Source of the DNA: Lamellibrachia columna
Taxonomy: Eukaryota; Annelida; Polychaeta; Sabellida; Siboglinidae
Assembly (NCBI GenBank): GCA_963662155.1
Contig: OY759263.1
Location: 29,872,523 to 29,936,522 of the forward strand
Direction of reading: 5' to 3'
Length of the DNA: 64,000 nt
Shown: piece after piece, positions 12,321 through 24,689 of the stretch
Position numbering within the stretch: position 1 is the first letter of the stretch
Layout of the letters: every line of letters begins with the position of its first letter
Position numbers and translations under genes: made by a program
Notes under the pieces: generated by a model
Told to the model about the DNA's origin: nothing
Databases searched by the model: none
The model's input: only the letters and a program-made list of their open reading frames with translations

Positions 12321-13080
12321 CTTAGTTAGATTTGTGCTTCCACGTGAATTTATACCTAGCTACGCCCCTGTCTTGAAATGTGATGTGAGTGAGCAAGACG
12401 ACGGTCGGCATCAGACGCATTGCAAATTGTGTGTAATAAGGAGTTGTGTTGTATTACATGCATTTTGAAGTACATATTACAAACATTACAAGTGCATTGC
12501 TAGAAATATAATAGGGCATATTATGGGGAAGTGAGCAAGACGACGGTCGGCATCAGACAAACAAATCGCTCGCGGTGATAATTGCCTTTTCCAATTTAGG
12601 CTGATGATTACAGGGGATAATTACATTGCGCGCATTCGAGTGTACTATCAATAAGACGTGACATCTCAACGATGTGACATTTGTCCTGAGGCTTGGTTAA
12701 TCATCTTTCACGGAAAGCCATTTAGAAAAAGTAAACAAATTGTCTTGGTACACGAAATGTTAACATGCTGACGTGCAAATATTGACACCGTGGAGCGAGC
12801 CACAACGTTTCGACAGATGACAGTTTTTGCAGCATGACAAATACATGTTCTTTCGCTAGGATGGATATATATCTAACTTTCGTTTCACTAGGATCAGCAT
12901 AGATCATGCTCTCAAACATAAAAATTATTATCGTTTATCGTTGTCGTTATCGTTATGCAGTTGGGCCATTTTTAAAATTCTTTTTGACATGTAGGGTACA
13001 ATCGTATTCATAAGTAAAAATTGTTTTACTCACATAAACTATGATTATTAGTAGATCATTTTATACCAAGATACTATATC
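12320..13080. other. Loop of the inverted repeat; carries a 28 bp direct repeat
   Basis: No gene is seen. GTGAGCAAGACGACGGTCGG followed by CATCAGAC occurs twice, at about 12,385 and 12,531, exact over 28 bp and 146 bp apart. Confidence 0.5.
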
Positions 13081-13535
13081 TAGTATTCATAGATAATTAC
13101 ATGTAGCTGATTCAAAAATGTTTGGTAAGCTGGCTCAACTAACACTTGGTATTGGGTAAGTTGAGCCACAATGTAGCGTAACTTGGGTGAATGCTTTTTT
13201 TATTTAAGTAGGCCTTGCACGAACAGTTCATAACGACTCGGCTAACACATCTGCCCAATGGGTACACGTCTCTGACAAGTCTACATGCTTAATTAATAAG
13301 TCAGCACACTTAATTAATATAGACTTATAGGCCAATCGCAACTAGTGTAAATAACTGCTAGTATGTTGCCTTGTACCTATCCGATGTCCCAATTTTTTTT
13401 CTCCTAAAAATTAATTCCTTGATTTATTTTGGAGTAAAGAACACCCGGTTTCGTTCTTTAGCCGCTGCTCAGCTAACCCTCCCTTTGGCCTTGGGTGGCT
13501 CAAATAACCCTTTCTTAACAACTAAGCCTTTTTAA
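13080..13535 (+). mobile_element. MITE-like element family R2, copy 1 (within the inverted-repeat loop)
   Basis: Homologous in inverted orientation to 35,785-36,230. Near its ends it carries inverted repeats of the type GGGTAAGTTGAGCCAC (13,155) and GTGGCTCAAATAACCC (13,495). Further GGCTCAACTAACACTTGG sequence outside these is shared by both copies, so the full element is slightly longer than the inner repeats. No coding capacity. Non-autonomous DNA transposon is inference. Confidence 0.7.
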
Positions 13536-13679
13536 TTAATTTCTCATTAATGCGCGAAGTGATGCAAGTAATCTTCTTCAATGCATATAGTTAAACCATT
13601 TGTAAGTGCACAGATTTTAAAGTCTATTCACGTTCGTTGATAGTTTACTCACCAGCAGACATTAATAAAAATCACCACG

Positions 13680-14290
13680 ACTCAGAGGGGGTCTGGGTGT
13701 CCATTTTTAAAAGCACACTGGTCATTTGTAAGCTGGTGCATTTTGAAGTGAAAATAAAACTTGTCCCTCCGGCCATGGAGAAAACACAACACCCACCTAC
13801 TCGAAACCCATCCTTTGTACAAGGTGGGTGTGAACGTCAACAGTATATGATATATGGTTAACAAAGACTAGTTTTAATGTGTTATGATTTTGCAATGTAT
13901 TAAGATTGTTTACATGCTTCAATCACCCGTTTATTATGTAATAGCACAATTAATTATAACAATTAGTGAAGCATTATCAGAATATATGTACACGTGCAAC
14001 AACATCATTCAACATCATTGGAACACTAAGAATCAATCCTGATAATTATATTAAGCTAAGAGGACATGTACTTTGTAGGCAATGATAATACCACGGTAAT
14101 AAGTGTTTACAAGTGCATCATCTATACAGAAAGAGTTCAGTTACTAGCCTCTCCTTTATTTGGGCGGAATGTTAGCATTGAACGACTGAACTGGTGGATG
14201 ATGCGTTCTGCATCCAATGTTTTGTCTCTGTAGATATGCGTATGGGCCAATCCCAACAAGCACTCATGCGTCGTCACGTATACATGTCAG
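13680..14290 (+). repeat. Right arm of the large inverted repeat
   Basis: Pairs with 11,640-12,320. It encodes a degraded copy of the ORF found in the left arm (shared LNWWMMRSASNVLSL, then a stop where the left arm has Trp). Confidence 0.85.
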
Positions 14291-14890
14291 GATACATGGA
14301 TCGATTGATTTCCTGTATCGTGTCATCGAATGTGTTGGGTCTGTTAGCGGCATTGACCATCTCCCATCTTGCCTTCCATTATGTAGCTTACGTAGATCAG
14401 CAGGCATGTCATCTTGGAACACCTCACACAGCTGGACAATCTGGAGTCCGATTCACCCGCTGTCGTGGTGTATTACAGTGATTATGAGCTCAATGACGTG
14501 TGTCCCTTTCCTCCAGGAAGTGTCCTCATTGTCCTCATCCAGTACTGGCTGGGCGTGTCAATTACATCCGCGGGCACGTTCTCACGGACAGTGCCTCTGT
14601 CTACCATCACATCATCTCAAATCTTTCCGCTAGCTCTACAGCACTATCAAAGAATGCATTCTACTACTAGCGCTACTATGCTACTTGTTGTCCATCAAAA
14701 AAGTTGACGGACAACAAGTAGCCGTCCACATTTCCTTCCAAATATGCCAGGGCATTGACTACAGCAGTGCACGCAGACTTGGATGTATACACAGCGTTCG
14801 CACGACTGGACTATACATACCAGCGTGTACAACCTTATCTAACTCCAGCTCAGCATGAAATACACGCAACCCCTGGGCCGAGCATAGTGG
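14290..14890 (+). pseudogene. Possible decayed coding sequence next to the inverted repeat
   Basis: Several overlapping open frames lie here. The most protein-like (14,414-14,704) contains LEHLTQLDNLESDSPAVVVY and a hydrophobic stretch SVLIVLIQYWLGVSI. About 14,725-14,860 encodes ISFQICQGIDYSSARRLGCI, which resembles the segment preceding HRDL in tyrosine kinases, but the HRDL itself reads HSVR. No splice sites or continuous frame could be built. Treat as an unconfirmed gene remnant. Confidence 0.2.
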
Positions 14891-14944
14891 AAGGAGAAGG
14901 CGATCAATGAATATGTTTAGATTAACATGTTTAGAATAACACAC

Positions 14945-16010
14945 ATATAATATGAGTAGAGTAGTCGTCAGTCAGTACTACACATACTTACCCTGTGTAC
15001 ACCCATACTTACAAATAACAAATTAGACCCAAACAAATTCCTCCCCGACCCGTCGACTTCAATATAATAAACAGTAATAAATAAAATTTATAACGCGCCG
15101 TGTATCCGGATAAAAAATCTGCTCAAAGGCGTTATCATGGTAAAATATGTAAGATAAATTGAGAAAAATTAAGATAGGTTAAAACCAATTAAATAACTAA
15201 AATAAATTAAGATGAGTTAACACCTGTTAATAAGCTAAATAAGTAAAATTCATTTTTAAAAGGCATTTTCTGCACTTATATATAGATATTGTTCAAGACG
15301 CTAATTTGTTTTACTTTCTCGAAGTTAATTAATGTTGCTCTCCTCGTTGACCCTGAAGTCCGAGGTGAATAGTTCGTCACTATTCAGACAACTACGATAA
15401 TCAGACATCACAAACCTTGTATTACGTAGTCTCGCTTACGCGTGATGTCGCCTTCGTGAATTCGCTGGGAAGAGAGTCTGGCCTCAGAGGCGTGGTCTGT
15501 CACCACGCCATTTTGTTTTCTTGCTTAACTTTTCAGTCTGACAGTTGTGCAAACATAATCAATACGTTTAAAGTTAATTCGATTTGCATCGTATAAGCTG
15601 ATAAAACTATGCACCATCTGCGTGCATACTTAATTTCTATCACTATGGAAAGTACACTTTGTGTGTGATGTGTGCGATGATGTGAGCGATAAACGGTGGC
15701 GCTCAGTACCGAGTCTGGATAATCGAGGCTATATATTATCATGATTGATTGTCAAGGGATCATCCAGAACTTCAATTTCATGGCAACTTTGAAATCAATA
15801 TGCACGTTCTGGTGAGTTATCTAACTTAAAACGATTACACCACGGGTGACTTAATTGTACTTCTTCCATTATTCAATATAAAACGGGGATGGACCGTAAA
15901 CTGACAAATAAATTATTTACAAATTTATAAAATATAACATAGTGCGTGTTGTGCTATTCACTCGTGAAAGCACTTTTAAACCGGCATTGGTTTGTTACGA
16001 TAGGGCATAT
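14945..16010. other. No gene seen
   Basis: AT-rich, with repeated AAATTAAGATRRGTTAA words around 15,155-15,240. Otherwise featureless. Confidence 0.35.
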
Positions 16011-16012
16011 AC

Positions 16013-16130
16013 ATGTTATGCCAATGAACGTACAGGAGGAGAGGCTGAGAATGTTATGCCAATGAACGTACAGGAGGAGAGGCTGAGAATGTTATGCCGA
16101 TGAACGTACAGGAGGAGAGGCTGAGAATGT
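16013..16130 (+). repeat. 38 bp tandem repeat, 3 copies
   Basis: The unit starts ATGTTATGCCAATGAACGTA and ends GAGGAGAGGCTGAGA. Three consecutive, nearly identical copies (one A/G change) are followed by a poly-A run. Confidence 0.95.
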
Positions 16131-16464
16131 TAAAAAAAAAGGTAAAACACGTTTTGAAATATTCATCAAGAATGCTTACATATTTTACACACCACATCGT
16201 GATAGAGTATTCGTCAATTTACAACAGAACTAGCCACTTCATTGTCGCCGCAACGCACTTACTGATTAGCTAAACAAATACAAGACATAGCTGAGATTGA
16301 TCGCTAGGGGTCAGTACCTTGCACGATAATAATTTGGTATCATACTATCCCGTCAGACGCCAGCATTGAGCTGTTCGTAGTTCCTTAGCCTACATTTGAA
16401 GGAATGTTGTGGTTGCGATGTGATGACAATTTAACACATCATAGTGAAGAAATCTTGGCAATTT

Positions 16465-16766
16465 TCTAGAATCCGGGCCCACCTCAATATCACCGTTATA
16501 ACATACAGTATGTATGGTAACCTTGCACAATGTATGCAAATATGTTGTGCGTAAAACACATGTAATCAGCTTTTCCGAATCTCGAATTCGTATATTTAAC
16601 TAATTTTAAGTGTCGCCGAGTAAAGGGTGCAATATGAAGCTCAATGCAGGTTACGCATAACATGTTTAATAATTTACATGTTCCATAGTTCAGTATGCAT
16701 TGTGCATGGTTACTATGCATATTGCATGTTAATAACGGCGAAATTGAGGTGGGCAAGGATTCTATA
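16465..16766. mobile_element. MITE-like element with ~50 bp terminal inverted repeats
   Basis: The left end TAGAATCCGGGCCCACCTCA and the right end (reverse complement TAGAATCCTTGCCCACCTCA) are inverted copies, with similarity continuing inward through CACCGTTAT/CGCCGTTAT. Length is about 300 bp with no ORF. The interior is rich in ATGCATATTGCATG-type words. Element type is inferred from structure. Confidence 0.8.
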
Positions 16767-17029
16767 AAAGTACCGAAATCATTTGCTGTTATTTCACATC
16801 AAATTGCTTTGACACATCATTATTTAGAGTAAATACAATTACATAGCAAAATACATGTTGAATACATGTGTGTTGTTTGTATTTATAATAACTGAATCTT
16901 AAACAAATGGGGTCAGTATGTGTTTAAGAATTAATTAATTGTACAGTGTAAATTTTATTTGAGTTGGTAAAACATGCTTTAATTTGTCTAAAATTCCAGT
17001 AATGTTTTAATATTTGTCGACAATTTAGA

Positions 17030-17635
17030 AAAACCAAGAAAATCCAATTTTTTTACTCTTAACAAGGGTGCCTTTTTTATTTGTGCCTGATTTACTTTCT
17101 TATTTGTCGTTGTGTGTACAATATATTTAGTTTTGTTTATGTTAAGAGATCATTTATTAACGTTGCGCCATTAATTGGTATTGCTTAGTTCATTGTTTAT
17201 GACACCTGATACATGTTTATCAGATTCGACTTGCATTTGGTAATGTAGGGAACCAAGGATATATCCTTGAGGTACCCCTGTGGTAATATTAAGAACATCT
17301 GATTTGGCTTCATTTTTTCCAGATTTCTACGTACTGCTTACGATGATGTAACAGTAAGCAACTTTTGAATAAATTTAATGCTACGTTCCTTGTTCCGTAA
17401 TGACTTAGTTTACTTAGCAGAATATTGAAATCTAACGTGTCAAAAGCCTTTGATAAATCTAAAAATATATTGATTGGGGATTATCTTCGTTTCACGAAGG
17501 CTGTAGTTGTTCTACCAACTAGTTCTAGTACTGCCAGGTATGTTGAATATTGTGTTATAAAAGAGTGTATGTGTGCAAAAAGCATGCCAGTAATTGTATA
17601 TTTAATTGTTTGTAATTTGTTCTAGGATTTTGTAT

Positions 17636-17640
<5 letters not shown>
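17030..17640 (-). mobile_element. LINE reverse transcriptase fragment
   Basis: The minus strand reads [20 protein letters not shown] then SKLSHYG (RT motif A region, 17,480-17,400), then a degraded GVPQG-like box (about 17,280-17,250). The (AT)n array begins directly at its 5' side (17,640). Truncated at both ends. Confidence 0.75.
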
Positions 17641-17848
<208 letters not shown>

Positions 17849-17989
17849 TTGCTTTTGCATTGATCTAGTGGCCCCATACCACGCTACTTAAGTTCACTTG
17901 GCTGGAAGCAGCTAGACCCAAATGTTTACTTTAGACATATTTGCAGAGGCAATCAAGCTACTGTTAACCATCAACTTATCACCTTTTGA

Positions 17990-18905
17990 CCAGTGGACAT
18001 TCTATTTCGTCTTCCCTCCAAATCTTGCCTGCCTGAATGACCTGCCTACTGGCAACTTCGCATCCAGGAAGGGCATGCTGTTGTCCTCTTCATCACCAGA
18101 AAGGAAGATGGCAGTGTGAAGTCTACAGTGTACAGGAAGAAGACATCGACCAATACTTGAACTTTGCGTCCCACCACCCCAAACATCAGGAAGTTAGGAG
18201 TGGTCAGAACCCTTATGCACAGGTGTGAGACGATAACTTCAGAGGAGGGGGACAAGAAGGAAGAGGTGGAACACTTGAGATAAGCTCTAAGAGTATGTGG
18301 CTATCTGTCCTGGGCCTTGAACAAGGTGACAGATAGCTGTAAGAAGAAAAAGAAAAGAAAAAAATGACAGAAATTACAGGAGCCAAGTAGTCATCCCATA
18401 CGTAGAGGGGGTCTCAGAGAGAGTACACCGAGTACTGAAGAAATATGGAGTAGCAACAACTATGCGTCCCCACACCACCCTCAGGCGCTTGCTGGTACAT
18501 CCCAAGGACAAAGTAGAGCTAGAAGAACAGGGTGAACTGGTGTACCAAATACCATGCAAGAACTGTGGTGCTGAGTACATTGGGGAGACAGGAAGACTAC
18601 TAAAACACGACTGGAGGAACACAGAAAGGATGTAGACAGCACGAAAAAGAGAAATACACAAGGAGCGGGAAAAAAGATTGATGTCTACCATCAATAAAGC
18701 CGCCCTTACAGACCATGCGACAACTGAAAACCACATCATAGACTGGGAGGGAGTGAACATTGTAGACAAGGAACCCAGCCGAAGAATCCGGCACATCAAA
18801 GAAGCCATCTGGATCAGAAAAACTAGAACACCCATCAACAGAGACGAGGGCAATTATGAACTGCCTCACGTGTACGATGACGTCATCAAGCGTCATAGGT
18901 ACTGA
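17990..18905 (+). mobile_element. Penelope-like retroelement 1, 3' portion with GIY-YIG endonuclease
   Basis: Recognisable blocks in order, across frameshifts: DQYLNFASHHPKHQ (RT-thumb/linker, about 18,150), VVIPYVEGVSERVHRVLKKY (18,390), LRRLLVHPKDKVELEEQGEL (18,480), and VYQIPCKNCGAEYIGETGR (18,540), the GIY-YIG core (V-Y-x-I-P-C ... Y-I-G-E-T-G-R) of PLEs. A final block TDHATTENHIIDWEGVNIVD ... IKEAIWIRK (18,710-18,820) ends KRHRY* at 18,905. The RT catalytic part is absent or unrecognisable upstream, and at least one frameshift lies at about 18,600. A dead, 5'-truncated copy. Confidence 0.88.
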
Positions 18906-19245
18906 TGAAATCAACGTGACACGTTGATGAAAGCCTCTACCAGGTAAACTAAACACACCTTGGGTATGTAAAATTAAAGTTATTTGATTTGTGTTAACTA
19001 GTGTCTACTGTTTAGTTTCTACAATTTCACCAGTACTGATTCGTCCACACTTGTACTAATTCACATGTCTGAACCTGATCTGTCTCAAGCTAGTGACTGC
19101 GGGCCTGCTGGAAATGCCACTGGGTGTCAGTGCCAATGGGTGACATTTAATTGAAATATCAATTAATACCAAATTAACTGCCCTTACTGTAACATGAATT
19201 AATTAAATCAAGTTAACTTAGTTGAACTAATTCAATTAACAGTGT

Positions 19246-19290
19246 AAATTAGGGTTATGGTTTGCATTAGGGTTAAGTTAGGGTTAGATA
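19246..19290 (+). repeat. Short telomere-like TTAGGG cluster
   Basis: Contains TTAGGGTTA-type words in close succession (ATTAGGGTTATGG, ATTAGGGTTAAG, TTAGGGTTAGA). It is too short and irregular to call an interstitial telomere. Confidence 0.45.
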
Positions 19291-19486
19291 CACAAATCTT
19301 CTACCCTAACCATAAGCCAATAAATTAAAGCCATATATAAAATATGTTATAATACTTAATATTAATGAAAATAAGATTCGTTTTTATTATAAAATTTAGC
19401 GGGCCGCAGGTTTGCGGGCCGCGGGTTTACCTTTGGCCCGCTGGTCTGGGCCGGGCTGGGCTTGACGAATTTCTGCGGGCCTGGGC

Positions 19487-19576
19487 CACACACACACACG
19501 CACACGTACACGTACACGCACACGCACACGCACACGCACACGCACACGTACACGCACACGCACACGCACACGCACA
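19487..19576. repeat. Microsatellite (CACACG)n with CACGTA variants
   Basis: About 90 bp, directly after a GC-rich stretch of GGGCC-type words (19,400-19,486). Confidence 0.95.
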
Positions 19577-19622
19577 AATTGACTGTCACATTTACTCTCA
19601 TCAACACAACACAACACAATGC

Positions 19623-19853
<231 letters not shown>

Positions 19854-19945
19854 ACTGTCACATGCCCATAAACTGTTGTTCATGGACGCGTTGTTTACTC
19901 TCAGTCACTTAGTGTGAGACGAGGACTTCATGCTTACGGCCACAA

Positions 19946-20197
19946 ATGCTACACAGCAACATGTTGAAAGCATCAACATGGGTCCTCATATGCTACTTTG
20001 GAGTCATATGTGGCGAGCTCCAAAGTGGACACGATGGCGACATGAAACCTCTCTACCTGATGCAACTATCCCGGGAGATACTGTACAGTTACAAGATGCC
20101 ACCCATGGTAGACTTTATGTTCGAGGCGGTCAACAACGACACGCGACTTCTTCCCGGATACCGCCTGCACGTCGTCACCGGTTTCTCTCAAGCATCG
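19946..20197 (+). CDS. GABA-B-like receptor, candidate first coding exon 1
   Basis: Encodes 84 residues: a signal peptide (from the second Met, MLKASTWVLICYFGVICGE) followed by the start of the class C ligand-binding lobe 1, KPLYLMQLSREI ... FEAVNNDTRLLPGYRLHVV. It ends in phase 0 with donor TCG|GTAAGT. The NN-D/R-x-x-L/I-L-PGY-x-L motif and exon boundary match the exons at 26,701 and 41,406. In human GABA-B subunits the comparable segment is the INxxxxxLPxYxL region. The only downstream exons that fit are those from 46,722 on, 26.5 kb away. The start could be Met1 (19,946) or Met6 (19,961); the latter gives a cleaner signal peptide. It is either an alternative first exon or the surviving first exon of a lost tandem paralogue. 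Confidence 0.8.
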
Positions 20198-20218
20198 GTA
20201 AGTTGTTGTGTATGTATG

Positions 20219-20326
20219 TACACACACACGCACGCACGCACGCACCACGCACACACGCACGCACGCACCACGCACGAACGTACATACATACACACGTACA
20301 CACGTACACACGTACACACGTACACA

Positions 20327-20416
<90 letters not shown>

Positions 20417-20454
20417 CGCACACACGCACACACGCGCACACGCGCACACACACC

Positions 20455-20502
<48 letters not shown>

Positions 20503-20506
20503 CACA
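20219..20506. repeat. Compound microsatellite (ACGC)n/(CACGTA)n/(AC)n just inside the intron
   Basis: Begins about 22 bp after the donor of the 19,946-20,197 exon. Mixed ACGC, GTACAC and AC units. Confidence 0.97.
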
Positions 20507-20729
20507 GTGGGTTTTTGTAGGCACTCAAGTGGGAACGAATAATTCTGACATCCGTCATTGGTTAAAAGTTTATTCCGTTTTTACGCCATAAAGACCCACA
20601 GAACCGATACTTACCCCCGGGTTTCTTGGTGGAAACATTCCCTTGTATGCGATGCCAGTACAGATAATGTACAAGCAAAACTATGTGGAGGGTTTATAGG
20701 CGTACCAGAAACAATGAATACTACACAAA

Positions 20730-21960
20730 TTACAAAGAGGCACTTATTGCAGCTACGACTGAAATTAGACAATCTAGAAGAAGCTACGAATTTTTTTAGC
20801 ATGTAACATAAAACATGAGAGCAAGAGTTTTTATGCATATGTCAGACGTAAAGAAAAAGTACGAGCCAAGGTTGGACCACTAGAAAACAGTGCTGAAAAA
20901 ATAATATCATACGATTGTTTAATGGCTGGAAGCCCTAAATTGTTACTTCAGTTCAGTGTTACCACAGAGGATATTAGTTCATTACCAGTTTCAGATGCAA
21001 AATTTCGGGAGGCTAAATCGGACTATTTAGGGCAGTTAATTGTAACTCCAGAAATGGTAACTAAGAACATAAAGGCAACGAAGGATAATAAATAACCTGG
21101 AATGGATGGAATTCCTCCAAAACTACCAATGTTCAACAAGTTAGTATATCACTTGCAAAAGTGCTAAACTTGTCATTAAAAGTGGGAGTGGTTCCTTTTG
21201 AATGGAAAGAAGCAAACATCATACCAGTTTAAAAAAAAGGTTCGAGAAACAAGTCAGAGAATTACAGGCCAGTGAGCTTAACATGAGTGATTTGTAAATC
21301 ATTAGCAAGGTTAATTGTATGACCGTATGGTTTACTTCCTTGTTAGGCGTACATTATTAAATCCATCTCAACATGGATTACTAAAAGCGAGGTCATGCTT
21401 AACAAATACGTTGTCATGCTTATGTTTATGGAATAATCACTAAGTGGATAGATGAGGGATCACCAGTAGATATTATCTACTTAGATTTTCCAGTATGCTT
21501 TTGACAAAGTGCTACATCAAAGATTACTACTTAAATTTAAATTAAAAGCCAATGGTATCGGGGATGGCATAACTGACTGGATAGAACACTGGCTGACTGA
21601 CAGAAGACAGCGCGTTGTATTTGATGGAGAGGTTACAAACTGGAAATAAGTTTTGGGTGGGGTGCCTCAAGGTTCATTATTAGGACCTTTATTATCCTTA
21701 GTATATATCAATGACTTGAATGATAGTTTAACAAGCAACGTACAGAAATTTGCGGATGACACAAAAGTTATAAATGATGGTGATAAACAACATTTACAAA
21801 ACGATCTAGACAGATTAATTAAATGGTCCGAAAAATGGCAGATGTTATTAATTTTTTTGGAAATGTAAATGCCTTCATACAGGACACGGGAGCTTGTGTA
21901 ACTTGGGTGTAAATTAAAATATATACTTTTCTAGGTACTACTGTAAAAGAAAAGGTCTTG
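20730..21960 (+). mobile_element. CR1-like LINE, RT region, many stops
   Basis: Frame-shifted plus-strand blocks in order: a YEPRLDH-like region (20,860), a PGMDGIPPK-like region (21,100), LKVGVVPFEWKEANIIPV-like (21,180), SENYRPVSLT (21,255), DKVLHQRLLLKFKLKANGIG (21,505), DWIEHWLTDRRQRVVF (21,575), LGGVPQGSLLGPLLSLVYIN (21,650) and KFADDTKVINDGD (21,750). This is a complete RT order (motifs 0 to C), with stops and frameshifts throughout. Confidence 0.9.
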
Positions 21961-23130
21961 TTTTAGTGAGATATTTGTGTATGCGTTAATGTCACCGACA
22001 CTGTGGAGCATGACCCGCCAGCATGGTATGTCCACGACAACTGCTGTCCCTGCTTCAGGTAAGATTTTAAATGATTTCATATCTCTTTTGTAAATATTTT
22101 TGAAGCGAAGATGCAATATACTTTCCTTGTCCTGCAGCTCGCCAACAGAACACATATTAGGACATTCTGTTCTCCATCCTATAAATATGTTCCGGCCCGG
22201 ATTATTCGTCGATGGCGCAGACTGATGATTAGTGGCTGGATGTTTTTACTAGCAATAAGTTCTTCGTTTGTCACGCCAGCTGATGTCCAATATCGTTAGG
22301 AGGCACCGCGCGTGGAAACTGCTCTCATGTACCATGGCCAGGTCTCACTGCTGCAAAGTTGTACGCTGAATGCGCAATCTTCGCATACTCTACATTTGGT
22401 AACAAAGGTTGATCAGACACGTTCAGAAAGACGCCCAAACAAGGAGGCTTTGCCCAGCCGAATATTTATATTTTGCTTTCCATAGAACGGTTGACTGAGA
22501 TTGGGGAAGCGAGACAGGTGAAGTTGTTAACATTTTCCATTGGGGTTCAATATATTACCAGGTTTAGTTTGTCTGTTTCTTGGCTCAATGTGACAGTCTT
22601 CTTGAGACTAATCTTGAATCCAAGTTAATTACAGGCATTGACAAATTTATCTATCAGAGTTAGCAGTAGTGTTTTGGAGAAGATCCAGAAAATGGCATTA
22701 TCTGCTTACTGGAGCTCTCTAATATAGCTTGTCCTTGTGTTTGTCTTGGCGTTCAATCCTGATGATTGGTACACATTCCCGTCATAAAGAGCTATGATCT
22801 TGTTACCCGCTTGCTGACTACCGAAGGCATGTTGAAATAAAGCGGAGAAGAAAATAGCAAACAGTTTGAAGCGAAAACACATCGCTGCTTTACTCCATTT
22901 TGGATAGCAAAGCTGCTAGATCTGACGCCCCTTTGTTGGACTGTTCCTTGCATACTGAGTGGAAGGATTTTATCAGCTCCAAACGCGTGGCGGGGCAGCC
23001 TAGCGCGGCCAGTACGGTGAACTGAAGTGCTTGATTAACAAGATCGAATGCTGTGGTCGGGTCAGTTATATGGATTGATTTATATTGTTCATGGATCTTC
23101 TCATTGATATGACATTCCTTCTACTTGTTA
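21960..23130 (-). mobile_element. LINE (RTE/Jockey-like) reverse transcriptase, degraded
   Basis: The minus strand gives TKAFD-like IHITDPTTAFDLVNQALQFT, ALGCPATRLELIKSFHSVCK (23,000-22,950), a GVKQRCVF-like box near 22,885, and further downstream fragments of the RT palm and C-terminus to about 22,000. It is in opposite orientation to, and abuts, the LINE at 20,730-21,960. Confidence 0.75.
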
Positions 23131-23410
23131 TTATAAAACAGCACGATTTTTATTGATGTCGTAATCGTATGAGCACACTTCCGAGGCCAGTGGGTGGGGC
23201 CTTTGGCGCATGGCTAAATGGGAGAGACGACACTTAGATCCAGCTACAGCAACTGCTTCACCTGCATTATTATGTGTTAGTAACGGTCGGGAGAATTGCA
23301 TTGAAGCGTTTCCCAGAGGTCACGTTCATCCTGGAGACATGTCAGTTCACGGTGCTAATAAGACGAAGAATCGGATGGACACAGACGTGATGAAGATGTA
23401 TCATATGTGA

Positions 23411-23460
23411 GACAAAACAAACAAACAAATAAACAAAACAAACAAACGAACAAACAAACA

Positions 23461-23532
<72 letters not shown>

Positions 23533-23536
23533 CACA
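23411..23536. repeat. Microsatellites (AAAC)n then (ACGC)n
   Basis: Impure AAAC/AAACAAAT units to 23,459, then about 19 ACGC units. Confidence 0.96.
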
Positions 23537-23603
23537 CAAACATTGTAGCTACGGTAATTTCCATATGGACCATGGTTCAACTGTCCACAACCACGTAACG
23601 TTT

Positions 23604-23980
23604 AAAGGTGCTTAATATCAATTCGACTTTTTTGTTAGTCTCATTTCAAATAAAATTAAAGAAAACCTACTTAGTATCCACTGCAACGTGTTAGCTCGTT
23701 TGTGCAACTGTTGTATGTAGTTTTTGTGAAATTTCGTTACTTTGTCATGTGATCGGTAAGAGGATGGAAGTCACGCCCATGATCAGCATTGACCGACACA
23801 GTGCTTACCATTTTGGATACCTACTATTTTGATCCTTACCAGATCTAATGACTCAAGTCAATTCTTTCGAAAATTTTAACAGAAATATGCATTTTTATTA
23901 AATCGACTGCGGGTGTTACATAGACTATTCACACATTATATATTTGGACAACATTGAACAGATTTGTGATAGGCTAATAA
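23604..23980 (-). repeat. Dispersed repeat family R1, copy 2
   Basis: Inverted homologue of 9,880-10,328. It starts AAAGGTGCTTAAT (the complement of the other copy's right end) and continues through the GCAACGTGTTAGCT, CACATGACAAAGT-complement and CGACTGCGGG regions. Confidence 0.75.
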
Positions 23981-24689
23981 TAATAATACTATGTTTTTAT
24001 TTCACACAATCAATCAGTATGTCCATATAAAAATAATAAATACATATATTATAAACAGTATATTTAAAAATTATACAAAGCAAGGTCCATTGAAGACGCA
24101 ATTTCGACGTACAGTATATGTCGCTAATTGCAGTGTTCTGTATAATGGGATTCAGTGACTTGTCAATCCTAGTCATTAAGCTAAATATAGATTTTCTGAT
24201 GACGCATTTACGTGAGTTGACATTAGCCGTAGCGAACATGCGGCTAGTGCTACATCTAATAGGCAGTATGTTCAACATCCTGTAGGAGTTGTTATAAGCA
24301 ACAATAATTTCCGAAAATTTGCTGAAAATTTGCTTTTATACAATTTACCCATAAAGCACACATGTAAATATTACTGAAACATGCAGTAATAGCTTTATAG
24401 CCGTAGAACAAAAGTGACATTTTTGACGCAACATGTTACTTTTAGCATACAAAAGTCTCACTTTGGCTTTAATGTCAGCCTCATCCGATAAATCGTTACA
24501 AATGACATGTATAAGATATTTATATGAGGTGGCGAAGTTTAACTCCTTCTTCTCCTAAGGTCATTTCCGTGGCAAGATTTGCGTTTCTATAGTCAAAGCA
24601 CATGACCAAGCTAAATCAGTTGATGAAGCGATTTTAAAGTAACCTATTCTTTTTCCAGTTAGATTTGTTACTTACAGATCACTATTGGT

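Noticed and set aside
16013..16130. Possible CRISPR-like array
   Set aside because: The 38 bp units are contiguous with no spacers, and the window is eukaryotic.
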